A DNA stretch of 64,000 nt from Robiginitalea sp. SC105 (GTDB taxonomy: Bacteria > Bacteroidota > Bacteroidia > Flavobacteriales > Flavobacteriaceae). Positions 1-9,522 of the stretch are shown here, piece by piece (within the stretch, counting starts at the first letter, position 1; each line of letters begins with the position of its first letter). Made by a program: the position numbers and the translations under genes. The notes beneath the pieces were generated by a model. That model saw nothing but the letters and a program-made list of their open reading frames with translations, ran no database searches and was not told where the DNA came from. The stretch lies in assembly GCF_014243345.1 (NCBI RefSeq), contig NZ_JACLZF010000001.1:1426001-1490000 (forward strand), read 5' to 3'.

Positions 1-570
1 GAGTTGCGGATCGCCTACCGGGAACAGGTAATCGGGTTGCTCGACGGGGGGGTGGACCTTTTGTTGGTGGAGACCGTTTTTGATACGCTGAATGCGAAGG
101 CCGCCCTCTTTGCCATCGAGGAGGTCCGGGCCGAGCGGCAGCTCGATACCCCGGTGATGGTGAGTGGCACCATTACCGATGCCTCGGGGCGGACGCTTTC
201 GGGGCAGACGGCCGAGGCCTTCCTGATTTCCGTATCCCACATCCCCATGCTGACCATCGGTCTGAACTGTGCCCTGGGCGCCTCCCAGCTGGTCCCCCAC
301 CTGGAGGTACTGGCTGCCCGCGCAGAGGTCGGGGTGTCCGCACACCCTAATGCTGGTTTGCCCAACGCCTTCGGGGAATACGACCAGGACCCGCAGCAGA
401 TGGCCGCACAGATCCGGGAATACCTGGAAAAGGGACTGGTCAATATCGTCGGCGGGTGTTGCGGGACCACCCCGGAACATATCCGGGCCCTGGCAGACCT
501 TGTCAAAGACTACCCACCCAGGCCCGTCCCGGATTGGACGGCGGCGGCCCCTAAAATAGCCACCCGCTGA
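1..570 (+). CDS. metH: methionine synthase, homocysteine-binding part (5' truncated)
   Basis: This is the C-terminal part of a homocysteine S-methyltransferase domain; the frame is open to the left edge, so the start is missing. Zinc/thiolate ligand motifs are visible: the Cys in GLNCALG and the Cys pair in GGCCGT near the C-terminus. In flavobacteria methionine synthase is commonly split, with this Hcy-binding half encoded separately from the pterin/B12/activation half. That arrangement is seen here: the TGA stop shares its A with the ATG of the next gene (TGATG), implying translational coupling. The product would act with the downstream protein in methyl transfer from methyl-THF via cobalamin to homocysteine. 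Confidence 0.93.
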   Translation, partial: ELRIAYREQVIGLLDGGVDLLLVETVFDTLNAKAALFAIEEVRAERQLDTPVMVSGTITDASGRTLSGQTAEAFLISVSHIPMLTIGLNCALGASQLVPHLEVLAARAEVGVSAHPNAGLPNAFGEYDQDPQQMAAQIREYLEKGLVNIVGGCCGTTPEHIRALADLVKDYPPRPVPDWTAAAPKIATR

Positions 571-3269
571 TGGAAAGGACCCCGCGATATCTGAAACTGG
601 CCGGGCTGGAACCCCTGGTGGTCACCCCGGAGAGCAACTTCGTCAACGTGGGGGAGCGGACCAACGTGGCCGGTTCCCGGAAGTTCCTCCGCCTGATCAA
701 GGAAGGCAATTTTGAGGAGGCCCTGGAGGTTGCACGCGACCAGGTGGAGGGGGGTGCCCAGATCATCGATGTAAACATGGACGACGGGTTGATCGACGGG
801 AAGACCGCCATGGTCAGCTTCCTGAACCTGATGCTGGCAGAACCCGATATCGCCCGGGTGCCGGTGATGATCGACAGTTCGAAATGGGAGATCATCGAGG
901 CCGGGCTGCAGGTGGTGCAGGGCAAATGCGTGGTCAATTCTATCAGCCTGAAGGAAGGGGAGGCCGTTTTCCTGGAGCAGGCCCGCAAGATCCGCCTGTA
1001 CGGCGCTGCGGTCATCGTGATGGCCTTTGATGAGACCGGGCAGGCCGACAATTACCAGCGCCGCATCGAGATTGCCGAACGCTCCTACCGCCTGCTGACC
1101 GAAAAGGCGGGCTTCCCCCCGGAGGACATCATCTTTGACCTGAATATCTTCCCGGTGGCCACGGGTATGGAAGAACACCGCCGCAATGCGCTGGATTTCA
1201 TCGAAGCCACAAGCTGGGTCCGGGAGCACCTGCCCCATTGCAGCGTCAGTGGGGGCGTGAGCAACGTATCCTTCAGTTTCCGGGGAAACACCCCGGTGCG
1301 GGAGGCCATGCACTCGGCCTTCCTCTACCACGCAATCCGCGCCGGGATGAACATGGGGATCGTCAACCCGACCCTCCTGGAAGTCTACGACGATATCCCG
1401 AAGGAATTGCTGGACCATGTGGAGGATGTGCTGCTCGACCGGCGGGACGATGCCACCGAGCGATTGCTGGAATACGCAGAAACCGTTCAGGGTACGCAGA
1501 AAGAGCGGAAAACGGATTTAAGCTGGCGGGAAGCCCCCCTGCAGGAGCGGATCACCCGGGCCCTGGTCAAGGGGATTGACCAGTTTATCGAGGAGGACGT
1601 GGAAGAGGCACGGCAGGCAGCCGGACGGCCCATCGAAGTCATCGAAGGCCATTTGATGACCGGGATGAACGTGGTCGGGGATCTCTTCGGCAGTGGCAAG
1701 ATGTTCCTGCCCCAGGTGGTCAAGTCGGCACGGGTCATGAAAAAGGCCGTGGCCTACCTGACCCCGTTTATCGAGGAGGCAAGGGCGGCCGAGCCGGGGA
1801 GCAACCGGGCTGCCGGGAAGGTGCTGATGGCCACGGTCAAGGGGGACGTACACGATATCGGCAAAAATATCGTCAGCGTGGTACTCGCCTGCAACAACTA
1901 CGAAATCATCGACCTCGGGGTGATGGTCCCGCCGGAGCGCATCATCGAAAGGGCCCGGGAGGAGCAGGTGGACATCATCGGGCTGAGCGGCCTGATCACC
2001 CCCTCCCTGGACGAAATGGTGTTCCTGGCCAAGGAAATGGAACGTCAGGGCTTCCAGGTTCCCCTCCTCATTGGCGGGGCCACCACCAGCAAGGCGCATA
2101 CGGCTGTGAAGATCGACCCCCAGTACAGCGCCTCGGTGGTACACGTCAACGATGCCAGCCGGGCGGTAACCGTGGTGGGGGATCTGTTGCAGGAACGGCA
2201 TTCGGACAACTATAAAAAGGCCATCAAGCTCGACTACGAATCGTTCCGGGAAAAATTCCTGCAGCGCGGGAAGGCCAGGGAGTACCTGTCGCTGGAGGCG
2301 GCGCGTGCCAACCGGCTGGTCCTGGATTTCGGGCCGGAAACGATCAAAATACCCCGCAGGCTGGGAATCCAGGTGCTGGATACCATTGACCTGAGGAAGC
2401 TCGAGCCCTTCATCGACTGGTCCCCGTTTTTCCGGTCCTGGGACCTGCACGGGAAATTCCCCGACATCCTGGAGGACCCGGTGGTGGGGCAGCAGGCCTC
2501 TGGCCTGTACGGGGATGCCAGGAAGATGCTGCGCAAGATCATCCGGGATAAATCCCTTACGGCCAAAGCCGTTTTCGGGCTGTTCCCTGCCGCGTCCACC
2601 GGACGGGACGATATCGAAATTACAGGGACGGACAACCATCCCTATGTGTTCCGCACCCTCCGCCAGCAATCGCTAAAAAAAGCCGGTGTGCCCAACCGGG
2701 CGCTTTCGGATTATATCGCCCCCGCAGCCTCGGGGATCCAGGATTATATGGGGTGTTTCTGCGTGACTGCCGGCCTGGGCACCCAGGAGCTTGCCCAGGG
2801 GTACCAGGACCGTCTGGACGATTACAACAGCATCCTGGTCAAAGCCCTGGCCGACCGCCTGGCGGAAGCCGCCGCCGAATACCTCCACCGGGAGGTGCGC
2901 GTACTGCACTGGGGATATGCGCCGGGGGAGACCCTGGACAACGCCGCCCTGATCCGGGAAGCGTACAAGGGGATCCGTCCCGCTCCGGGATACCCCGCCT
3001 GCCCGGACCACCTGGAGAAGGAAACCATCTGGGAGGTACTCGATGTGGAGAATGCCATCGGCGTCCGCCTGACGGAAAGCCTGGCCATGTGGCCGGCAGC
3101 GAGCGTCAGCGGCTATTATTTCGCCCACCCGGAAGCCAGGTACTTCGGGTTGGGGAAGATTGCCCGTGACCAGCTCGAAGACTACGCAGAGCGCAAGGGA
3201 ATCCCTCTGGAAGTTGCCGAAAAATGGCTGCAGCCCAACCTGGCCGAGGTAACGGCCCTCGTCCGATAA
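570..3269 (+). CDS. metH: cobalamin-dependent methionine synthase, pterin/B12/activation part
   Basis: The 899-residue protein carries the remaining methionine synthase modules in order: pterin-binding domain from about residue 15 (FVNVGERTN), B12-binding cap from about 310, cobalamin-binding Rossmann domain with the axial-ligand motif DVHDIG (His about 428), and a C-terminal SAM-dependent reactivation domain. No Hcy-binding domain is present; the preceding gene supplies it, with overlapping stop and start codons. Together they transfer the methyl group of 5-methyl-THF to homocysteine in the cytoplasm. metF, which makes 5-methyl-THF, follows after 22 bases, so the three form a methionine/one-carbon operon. 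Any riboswitch controlling it would lie left of the window. Confidence 0.97.
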   Translation: MERTPRYLKLAGLEPLVVTPESNFVNVGERTNVAGSRKFLRLIKEGNFEEALEVARDQVEGGAQIIDVNMDDGLIDGKTAMVSFLNLMLAEPDIARVPVMIDSSKWEIIEAGLQVVQGKCVVNSISLKEGEAVFLEQARKIRLYGAAVIVMAFDETGQADNYQRRIEIAERSYRLLTEKAGFPPEDIIFDLNIFPVATGMEEHRRNALDFIEATSWVREHLPHCSVSGGVSNVSFSFRGNTPVREAMHSAFLYHAIRAGMNMGIVNPTLLEVYDDIPKELLDHVEDVLLDRRDDATERLLEYAETVQGTQKERKTDLSWREAPLQERITRALVKGIDQFIEEDVEEARQAAGRPIEVIEGHLMTGMNVVGDLFGSGKMFLPQVVKSARVMKKAVAYLTPFIEEARAAEPGSNRAAGKVLMATVKGDVHDIGKNIVSVVLACNNYEIIDLGVMVPPERIIERAREEQVDIIGLSGLITPSLDEMVFLAKEMERQGFQVPLLIGGATTSKAHTAVKIDPQYSASVVHVNDASRAVTVVGDLLQERHSDNYKKAIKLDYESFREKFLQRGKAREYLSLEAARANRLVLDFGPETIKIPRRLGIQVLDTIDLRKLEPFIDWSPFFRSWDLHGKFPDILEDPVVGQQASGLYGDARKMLRKIIRDKSLTAKAVFGLFPAASTGRDDIEITGTDNHPYVFRTLRQQSLKKAGVPNRALSDYIAPAASGIQDYMGCFCVTAGLGTQELAQGYQDRLDDYNSILVKALADRLAEAAAEYLHREVRVLHWGYAPGETLDNAALIREAYKGIRPAPGYPACPDHLEKETIWEVLDVENAIGVRLTESLAMWPAASVSGYYFAHPEARYFGLGKIARDQLEDYAERKGIPLEVAEKWLQPNLAEVTALVR

Positions 3270-3291
3270 ACCGACCGAACAGAAACTGTAT

Positions 3292-4242
3292 ATGAAAGTT
3301 ACCGAACATATTGCAAACGCCAGGGAAACCCTTTTTTCCTTCGAAGTCATCCCGCCCCTGAAGGGCCGCAAGATCGAGGAGCTCTACCGCAATATCGACC
3401 CGCTGATGGAATTCAAGCCGCCGTTTATCGACGTGACGACCTCCAGGGAGGAGTACGTGTACATCGACCGGGACGGACTCTTCGAAAAGCAGGTAACCCG
3501 CATGCGGCCCGGGACGCTGGGAATCTGTGCCTCCATCAAGCACAAGTACGATGTGGACACCATCCCCCATGTGCTTTGCGGCGGTTTTACCAAGGAGGAG
3601 ACCGAATACCTGCTGGTGGACTGCCACTACCTGGGTATTGACAACGTCATGGCGCTGAGGGGGGATGCCATGAAGGAACAGAAGTACTTTGAGCCCACCC
3701 AGGGGGGCCATCCCTATGCCTCCGAACTCGTCCGGCAGATCGAGCACCTCAACCGGGGGCAGTACCTGCACGATGTCGTGGAGACGGACAATTGCCCGGA
3801 TTTCTGCATCGGGGTGGCGGGGTATCCGGAAAAGCACCTGGAATCCCCGTCCCTCCGCACCGACATCAAATGGCTCAAGCACAAGGTGGACCTGGGGGCC
3901 GACTATATCGTTACCCAGATGTTTTTCGACAACCGGAAGTATTTTGAATTCGTCGCCCTGGCGAGGGAAATGGGGATTACCGTGCCCATTATCCCGGGGA
4001 TCAAGCCCATTGCTGTGAAGCGGCACCTGCAATTGCTACCCCAGGTATTCCGCACCGAATTGCCGGAAACCCTGATCGAGGCCGTGGAGGCCTGCAAGGA
4101 CAACAAGGCGGTCCGCCAGGTGGGCATCGAATGGGCCATTGAGCAATCCAAAGAACTCCGGGAGGCCGGGGTACCCGTGTTGCACTACTATTCCATGGGG
4201 AAATCGGACAATATCGAGGCGATTGCCCGGGCGGTTTTTTAG
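3292..4242 (+). CDS. metF: methylenetetrahydrofolate reductase
   Basis: A 316-residue flavin-dependent TIM-barrel enzyme that reduces 5,10-methylene-THF to 5-methyl-THF, the substrate of the methionine synthase encoded just upstream. The N-terminal FSFEVIPP segment is the family signature containing the catalytic Glu, and MALRGD plus the FCIGVAGYPEKH stretch match the flavin and folate region. Length is typical (about 300 residues). The ATG at 3292 is 22 bases after the previous stop, so it is likely cotranscribed with both metH pieces. Confidence 0.96.
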   Translation: MKVTEHIANARETLFSFEVIPPLKGRKIEELYRNIDPLMEFKPPFIDVTTSREEYVYIDRDGLFEKQVTRMRPGTLGICASIKHKYDVDTIPHVLCGGFTKEETEYLLVDCHYLGIDNVMALRGDAMKEQKYFEPTQGGHPYASELVRQIEHLNRGQYLHDVVETDNCPDFCIGVAGYPEKHLESPSLRTDIKWLKHKVDLGADYIVTQMFFDNRKYFEFVALAREMGITVPIIPGIKPIAVKRHLQLLPQVFRTELPETLIEAVEACKDNKAVRQVGIEWAIEQSKELREAGVPVLHYYSMGKSDNIEAIARAVF

Positions 4243-4276
4243 ACAGGCGCCCCTGCCGCCAATAGCCCAAAAAACC

Positions 4277-4284
4277 TACCTTTG
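4277..4284 (+). promoter_or_regulatory. TAnnTTTG -7 promoter element (PagL-like gene)
   Basis: The sequence TACCTTTG matches the Bacteroidetes -7 consensus TAnnTTTG and ends 6 bases before the ATG at 4291. The transcript would therefore have almost no 5' leader. No clear -33 TTTG was seen. Confidence 0.55.
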
Positions 4285-4290
4285 GAGCGC

Positions 4291-5385
4291 ATGAGGCATC
4301 CAACCCTGTTCTTGATTGCAGCCTTCCTGTTCCTGGCACCGGCGTCCGCCCAGTCGGACAAACCGGTCCGCAACCTGGACCTGAATGCCTTCTATGGCTC
4401 CGTGCTGCTGCACAACACGGATATCTCCCACCTGATCCGTTCCCATCCCTCCGGCCTCATCCTGGGCTGGAACACGAAAACGTTTGGTTCGGAGGCCTGG
4501 CAGGCCGCTTACAATTATCCGGATACGGGCATTTCCTTTGTGTATCAGGACATGCGCAACGAAACGCTGGGGGAAAACTTCGGGCTCTATGCCCATTATA
4601 ATTTCTATTTTTTCCGGAGGAACCTTCAAATGCGCATCGGGCAGGGGATCGCCTTTAACACCAACCCGTACGATGCCAGGGAAAACTTCAGGAACAACGC
4701 CTATGGCAGCCACCTGCTCAGTTCCACCTACCTCATGCTGCAGTACTACCGGCAGCGGATCTGGGGGCGTTTGGGCCTGCGGGCCGGCCTGACCCTGGTG
4801 CATTACTCCAATGCGAACTTCAGGGCGCCCAATACCTCCACGAATACATTGGGCCTGACCGCGGGCCTCCTCTACGAACTGGATGCCGAAGACCGCCCCT
4901 TTGAGTCGCCGCCTTCGGAGCCTATCTCGGAACCCGTCCGTTTCAACCTGGTGTTTCGCTCCGGAATCAACGAAAGCGATGTGATCGGGTCCGGGCAGTA
5001 TCCCTTCTACATCTTTTCGGCCTATGCAGACAAAAGGCTGGGCCGGCTGAGTGCGCTGCAACTGGGTACGGACCTCTATTATTCCAATTTCCTGAAAGAA
5101 CTGATCCGCTTCCAGGCCACCTCCTTCCCGGAACTGGACGTTTCCCCGGATACGGACTACAAACGGGCGGGCGTTTTCCTGGGACACGAATTATTCATCA
5201 ACAAGCTCAGCGTGATCACCCAATTGGGGTATTACGTGTACTATCCCTTCGATTTTGAAGGCCGTACCTATAACCGGGTGGGGATAAAACGGTATTTTGG
5301 ACCGAAGTGGTTCGGCGCCCTGAGCCTCAAATCGCACGGCGCCAAGGCCGAAGCCCTCGAATTTGCAATCGGAATACGACTCTAG
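4291..5385 (+). CDS. acyloxyacyl hydrolase / PagL-like lipid A deacylase
   Basis: An outer-membrane beta-barrel protein of about 364 residues with an N-terminal signal peptide (hydrophobic segment ending ASAQ). The segment VHYSNANFRAPN carries the His-x-Ser-Asn signature of the PagL/acyloxyacyl hydrolase family (PF09411), whose His and Ser belong to the catalytic triad. The inferred role is trimming of acyl chains from lipid A at the outer membrane. The in-frame TTG at 4282 overlaps the probable promoter, so ATG 4291 is preferred. The next gene begins 2 bases after the stop, suggesting one operon with the GIN-domain lipoprotein. Confidence 0.8.
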   Translation: MRHPTLFLIAAFLFLAPASAQSDKPVRNLDLNAFYGSVLLHNTDISHLIRSHPSGLILGWNTKTFGSEAWQAAYNYPDTGISFVYQDMRNETLGENFGLYAHYNFYFFRRNLQMRIGQGIAFNTNPYDARENFRNNAYGSHLLSSTYLMLQYYRQRIWGRLGLRAGLTLVHYSNANFRAPNTSTNTLGLTAGLLYELDAEDRPFESPPSEPISEPVRFNLVFRSGINESDVIGSGQYPFYIFSAYADKRLGRLSALQLGTDLYYSNFLKELIRFQATSFPELDVSPDTDYKRAGVFLGHELFINKLSVITQLGYYVYYPFDFEGRTYNRVGIKRYFGPKWFGALSLKSHGAKAEALEFAIGIRL

Positions 5386-5387
5386 GT

Positions 5388-6155
5388 ATGAAGACACAAC
5401 CCACAGCCCCGTTTGCCCTCCTGATGCTCCTTGCGGTTTTTATTGCCGGTTGCGGGGAAAAGGGACCCGACTGCCTGCAGGCAGCCGGGGAAGTAGTGCG
5501 GGAAGAGCTTGCGGTGCCGGCTTTCACGGATATCACCGTCTTCGAGAACGTACAACTGGTCCTGCGCCAGGGGACGGAGCAGCAGGTCCTGCTGGAAACC
5601 GGGAAAAACCTGAGGTCCGATGTTTCAGCCACCGTGACGGACGGGACGCTGGAATTGCGGGACGAAAACGGGTGCAACCTGTACCGGGAATACGGCCTTA
5701 CGACTTTCTATGTAACCACCCCGGACCTGGGGGTCCTGCGCAGCAGCACCGGCTGGCCCATCCGGAGCGAGGGGGTTCTGGCCTTCGACAATTTCAGGCT
5801 GGTTTCGGAAAGCTTCAACAACCCTGAAACGGTCACCACCGATGGCGCTTTTGACCTGGAGGTCGCCACCCGACAACTGCGGATCGTTGCCAACGGGATC
5901 GCTTTTTTCCGGTTAAGGGGTAGTACGGACCTGCTGCAGGTGACCATCGCTGCCGGCGATTCGCGGGTAGAGGCCCCGGACCTGGACGCCCTGCGCGTCT
6001 CCCTGAACCACCGCGGCAGCAATGAAATCCTGGTGCGGCCTATAAACCGTATCGACGGGGTGATCCGGGGCTACGGAGACGTGCTGAGCTATAACCGACC
6101 GGATACGGTGGAGGTGGAAGAAGCCTTCCGGGGCCGGTTGATCTTTGTGGAGTAG
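5388..6155 (+). CDS. GIN-domain (DUF2807) putative lipoprotein
   Basis: The 255-residue product begins with a lipoprotein signal peptide (hydrophobic stretch then IAGCGEK, Cys about residue 21). The rest resembles the putative auto-transporter adhesin head GIN domain (DUF2807): repeating short beta strands, with an early FTDITVFENVQLVLRQG segment typical of the family. DUF2807 proteins are common in Bacteroidetes and have no agreed function. It follows the PagL-like gene by 2 bases and precedes the serine hydrolase by 2 bases, so all three may form an operon. A second GIN-domain protein lies at 16540. Confidence 0.78.
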   Translation: MKTQPTAPFALLMLLAVFIAGCGEKGPDCLQAAGEVVREELAVPAFTDITVFENVQLVLRQGTEQQVLLETGKNLRSDVSATVTDGTLELRDENGCNLYREYGLTTFYVTTPDLGVLRSSTGWPIRSEGVLAFDNFRLVSESFNNPETVTTDGAFDLEVATRQLRIVANGIAFFRLRGSTDLLQVTIAAGDSRVEAPDLDALRVSLNHRGSNEILVRPINRIDGVIRGYGDVLSYNRPDTVEVEEAFRGRLIFVE

Positions 6156-6157
6156 GG

Positions 6158-7252
6158 GTGGTTTTCTGGAAGCATTTTCGGGATTTATTTGGCGGCCGGG
6201 GATCCAGGTCCGGAGTCTGGGAATCCGGGCCCGAAACCATTATCGCACCCCAGGTGGCGGAGGCGGCTGCCTTGTTGCAGGCCCTTGCCGATGGGGGGCA
6301 GGTCCCGGGCCTGGCCGTGCGGATACAGTACAGAGGCACCCCGCTCCTGCGGGCAGCTTACGGGTACGCAGACCTGGAAAACCCGGTCCCGGCCTCCCCG
6401 GGGACCCTTTTCCGCATCGCCAGCGTTTCCAAGCCGATTACCGCAACCGCCCTTGCCAGGCTGGTGGAAGCGGGGAAACTCCGGTTGGAGGATCCCCTGG
6501 AGGACTATGTACCCGAATTTCCCCAGCGTGGCATCCATCTGGAACAACTGGCTGCCCATACGGCCGGCCTGAGGGGGTACAGGGGAAAGGAATACGCCCT
6601 GAACAAGCCCTTTTCCATAGCGGAAAGCCTGGAAATTTTCAGGGACGACCCCTTGGTTTTCCGGCCCGGGAAGGGGTTTTTATACAACAGTTTTGACTTT
6701 GTATTGCTTTCCCTGGCCATGGAGCGGGCCCTGGGCATACCGTTTCACGAGTTGGTCCGCCGGTACGTGCTGGAGCCCCTCGGCATGCAGGATACCTGCA
6801 TGGAACTCCCCGGGCAGCTTCGCAGGGGGCAGGCCCGTCCCTATACCCGCGGTGCCCGTGGTTTCCGGCCGTCCATACCCGTGGATAACCGCTACAAGCT
6901 GGCCGGGGGAGGGTACCTCTCGACGGTAGACGACATCTGCCGGCTGGGACAGGCCTACCTTGACAGGAAGGCGGTGGACCCGGTGGTTGCCAGGGAGTTC
7001 CTCACCTCCCGGGAAATTTCCGGGGAACCTACCTGGTATGGCCTCGGCTGGCAGGTCAGCAGGGATGCCGGGGGCCGTGAATACTACGGGCATGTCGGCA
7101 ATGCCGTGGGCGGCTACAGCAACTTCTTTGTATATCCGGAGCGGGAACTCGTTGTGGCCATACTGATCAATTGCACGGATCCCGGGTTGCAGCCCATGCT
7201 GGATACGGCGGTGGAAGCCGTACATGCTGGGATCGGCCGGGTTGCGCCATAA
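6158..7252 (+). CDS. serine hydrolase of the beta-lactamase/class C family
   Basis: The protein has the S-x-x-K motif of penicillin-binding-like serine hydrolases (SVSK, Ser89 and Lys92 counted from the GTG at 6158), a Tyr motif at about 176 that reads YNS instead of the usual YxN, and a late HxG (His312). The family includes esterases, D-amino-acid peptidases and class C beta-lactamases, so substrate cannot be assigned. No convincing signal peptide follows the GTG start, which is unusual for the family; the true start or localisation is uncertain. The gene lies 2 bases after the GIN lipoprotein. Confidence 0.83.
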   Translation: MVFWKHFRDLFGGRGSRSGVWESGPETIIAPQVAEAAALLQALADGGQVPGLAVRIQYRGTPLLRAAYGYADLENPVPASPGTLFRIASVSKPITATALARLVEAGKLRLEDPLEDYVPEFPQRGIHLEQLAAHTAGLRGYRGKEYALNKPFSIAESLEIFRDDPLVFRPGKGFLYNSFDFVLLSLAMERALGIPFHELVRRYVLEPLGMQDTCMELPGQLRRGQARPYTRGARGFRPSIPVDNRYKLAGGGYLSTVDDICRLGQAYLDRKAVDPVVAREFLTSREISGEPTWYGLGWQVSRDAGGREYYGHVGNAVGGYSNFFVYPERELVVAILINCTDPGLQPMLDTAVEAVHAGIGRVAP

Positions 7253-7286
7253 GTTTGTCCCAAACCCCGGGGAAATGGCATAAAAA

Positions 7287-7312
7287 AAAGGAGGGCAAGT
7301 TTGCCCCCCTTT
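7287..7312. terminator. bidirectional intrinsic terminator
   Basis: A near-perfect hairpin (arms AAAGGAGGGCAA and TTGCCCCCCTTT, one mismatch) lies between the convergent serine hydrolase and barrel-protein genes. A-rich and T-rich flanks allow it to work in both directions. Confidence 0.8.
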
Positions 7313-7336
7313 ATAATACATTTATTGTTGGGCCCG

Positions 7337-7840
7337 TTACAAGGCAAGCAACAGGCCGATGTTGATGTTACCAAAGTTTACATCGCTATTGAAAATGGTC
7401 TCGTAGGAGGCATTTAATTCGAGGATGTCCAGGATGTCCAGGCCCACGACCGGCCGGAAATAAAACCCGCCATCCAGCCCATCGGTCAGGCCAAGGGCAT
7501 ATCCGGCATCTGCACCCCCGGTCAAAATACCGAGAATCGTCAGCCGAGCGGCTGCCCCGATAGGCAGAAAGGTGGCATCATCCGCTTCAATACCAGGGGA
7601 AATTTCATCGCCAAAGAAATTGCGAATGCCCACTGTCGGTCCAAGATTTAGGAGGGCATCTTCCTTATTGAACATGTAGTATGCGTCAGCCCCCAAGACA
7701 AAACCGTAAAAGTCCGAAACCGCTTCCTCATGTGAAGCGATGCCTGCAACTACACCCAGTTTAAAAACTCCCTGCGCCTGCACACCGGCAAAGCATAGGA
7801 AGGCAATTAAAGCTAATCCTGTTTTTTTCATGATTTTCAT
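7337..7840 (-). CDS. small secreted/outer-membrane protein, unknown function
   Basis: A 167-residue protein with a clear signal peptide (basic MKIMKK start, hydrophobic core, cleavage near VQAQ) followed by alternating, glycine-rich strands ending in IGLLLAL. This suits a small outer-membrane beta-barrel. No specific family was recognised. It is monocistronic on the minus strand, converging on the serine hydrolase across a shared terminator. A second Met (MKKTGL) three codons in could be the real start. Confidence 0.7.
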   Translation of the reverse strand: MKIMKKTGLALIAFLCFAGVQAQGVFKLGVVAGIASHEEAVSDFYGFVLGADAYYMFNKEDALLNLGPTVGIRNFFGDEISPGIEADDATFLPIGAAARLTILGILTGGADAGYALGLTDGLDGGFYFRPVVGLDILDILELNASYETIFNSDVNFGNINIGLLLAL

Positions 7841-8107
7841 GTTTAAGTTAAAACCAAGATAGCAAAAATTTAAAAATCAGGAAGATGGACATGCCGTTTC
7901 GGATACTCCCAAAACTGCAGCAGCGAATACCCTCAACCAATGCGCCGATAATTGATTCGAAATCCGGACCTCGTGACGGGGACAAATGAAGGGTTGACTC
8001 ATCGAGCGTGGTTCTTGGCTCATCCGCAGGGGATGATTGAGGATTCCTGCATACATTTGGCATGGTCCCTGCAGGTAACAGGTGACATCTTTTTTAAAAA
8101 CAACATC

Positions 8108-8806
8108 ATGAAGAAACAAATCCTGATCGCACTGGTGCTGATGGCTTCGGCAGGCGCCTGGGCACAAGACAAGAATTTCCTGGACCAACCCTATCTGGAA
8201 ACATCGGCTACGGCGGATACCCTGGTGGTCCCGGACCGTATTTACCTGGGAATTGTAATCCGGGAGGCGGACACAAAAGGGCGAACCACGGTAGAGGAAC
8301 TCGAACAAAAATTATCCGCCCGGCTCAGGGCCATCGGCATCGATACCGAAAAACAACTGGCCGTATCGGGCCTTTCAAGCGATTTTCGCAGGTACTTCCT
8401 CCGGGGACAGGAGATCAACAAGGACAAGTCCTTTGAGCTGGTCGTCTACGATGCGCAAATGGCCGGCCGGGTGCTATTTGAGTTGGAGAAGCTTGGGATT
8501 GCCAATGTCTCCCTGAACCGGACCGAGTATTCCGGGATGGAGGCGCTGCAGATGGAATTAAAAGCCCGGGCAATGAGAAAAGCCCGCCAACAGGGCCGGC
8601 TGATGAGTGAGGCCATCGGGCAGGGACTCGGCAAGGCTATTTATATCTCGGATTCCGGGTACAATGTCTACCCGATGTTGCGGGGCAAGGTTGCCGGGGT
8701 GCAAATGAGCGCGATGGACCAGTCGGAAGCCTACCAGCCCATCGATTCGGATTTCCAGAAAACGCGGGTGGAAGTGAATGTCCAGGTCAAATTTATCCTG
8801 GAATAG
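8108..8806 (+). CDS. SIMPL-domain (DUF541) secreted protein
   Basis: The start is set at ATG 8108 because it opens a typical signal peptide (MKKQ, hydrophobic core, cleavage near WAQ). The mature part resembles SIMPL/DUF541 proteins: an early TADTLVVPDRIYLGIVI strand, a helical region beginning EELEQKL, and a C-terminal TRVEVNVQVKFIL strand. Family members are periplasmic with poorly defined roles. The frame stays open upstream to 7952, but that region lacks a signal peptide and looks non-coding. The 267 bases before it hold no promoter matching TAnnTTTG. A second SIMPL protein is encoded at 10402. Confidence 0.75.
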   Translation: MKKQILIALVLMASAGAWAQDKNFLDQPYLETSATADTLVVPDRIYLGIVIREADTKGRTTVEELEQKLSARLRAIGIDTEKQLAVSGLSSDFRRYFLRGQEINKDKSFELVVYDAQMAGRVLFELEKLGIANVSLNRTEYSGMEALQMELKARAMRKARQQGRLMSEAIGQGLGKAIYISDSGYNVYPMLRGKVAGVQMSAMDQSEAYQPIDSDFQKTRVEVNVQVKFILE

Positions 8807-9003
8807 GCGGCTGATTCGGGGCATTTGCTTTGTGCCGACCCAACCGGCCGGATTTTCGTAACTTTTGGGGACATGAAACCGGGTGTGAAAATTCCCGGAC
8901 CAGGAGATAGCCGGAACCAGAAAACCCGGAGGCCCAAATAAACCCGGGGCCCGGAAAACCAGGGAAATAAAACAGGGATATGCCATCAACAGGAGTTGAC
9001 AGA

Positions 9004-9459
9004 ATGGAACGAGTATACACCCGGGCAGTGGGTTGTTGCCTGGTCCTGGTATTGTTTTCAGGCACCCTGGAGGCCCAGGACCTCCGGAACTATCGATGGG
9101 AAAACCGGCTGGTGGTGCTTTTGACGCCGGACCTGCAGGACCCGGTATTCCTCCGGCAGCTTGCAGAAATGCAAGGAGCTGCAAAAGCCCTGAAAGAGCG
9201 GAAGGGGGTGGTCCTTACGGTCACCCCGGACGGATACGCCACCGGACTGGACCCTGTGAAGGCTCAGGACCGTAAACCCGGGAAACAAACCGGTGCTATT
9301 TCCCGAATGGACCCGTCTGATGGATTCCGCTTGGTCCTGCTGGGGCTGGACGGGGGCATTAAGCTGGAATCCCGGGAGTTTGTACCGGCGGAGAGCCTCT
9401 GGGCGCTCATCGATTCCATGCCCATGCGGCAACGGGAGATGGGGGAGAAGGGAAAGTAA
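9004..9459 (+). CDS. DUF4174-family secreted protein
   Basis: A 151-residue protein with a signal peptide (hydrophobic VGCCLVLVLFSG, cleavage near LEAQ). The body matches the DUF4174 pattern: an RWENRLVVLLTPD strand at the start, and near the end DGFRLVLLGLDGGIKLES followed by LIDSMPMRQREM. The fold is thioredoxin-like by family resemblance, function unknown. ATG 9004 is chosen over ATG 8980 because AGGAG lies 8 bases before it. A possible promoter, TAACTTTTG, sits at 8859-8867, leaving a long 5' leader that contains a 22-codon open frame (8873-8941) of unknown significance. Confidence 0.75.
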   Translation: MERVYTRAVGCCLVLVLFSGTLEAQDLRNYRWENRLVVLLTPDLQDPVFLRQLAEMQGAAKALKERKGVVLTVTPDGYATGLDPVKAQDRKPGKQTGAISRMDPSDGFRLVLLGLDGGIKLESREFVPAESLWALIDSMPMRQREMGEKGK

Positions 9460-9522
9460 TGCTTTTCGGCTGCAGCCGGCGAGCTTAATTTTAATTGGGG
9501 GGTGCCCCCGGAACACACAGTT

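Noticed and set aside
1518-2669. Long minus-strand open frame inside metH (383 codons)
   Set aside because: It lies wholly antisense to a certain gene, has no recognisable domain, and long antisense frames are expected at this GC content.
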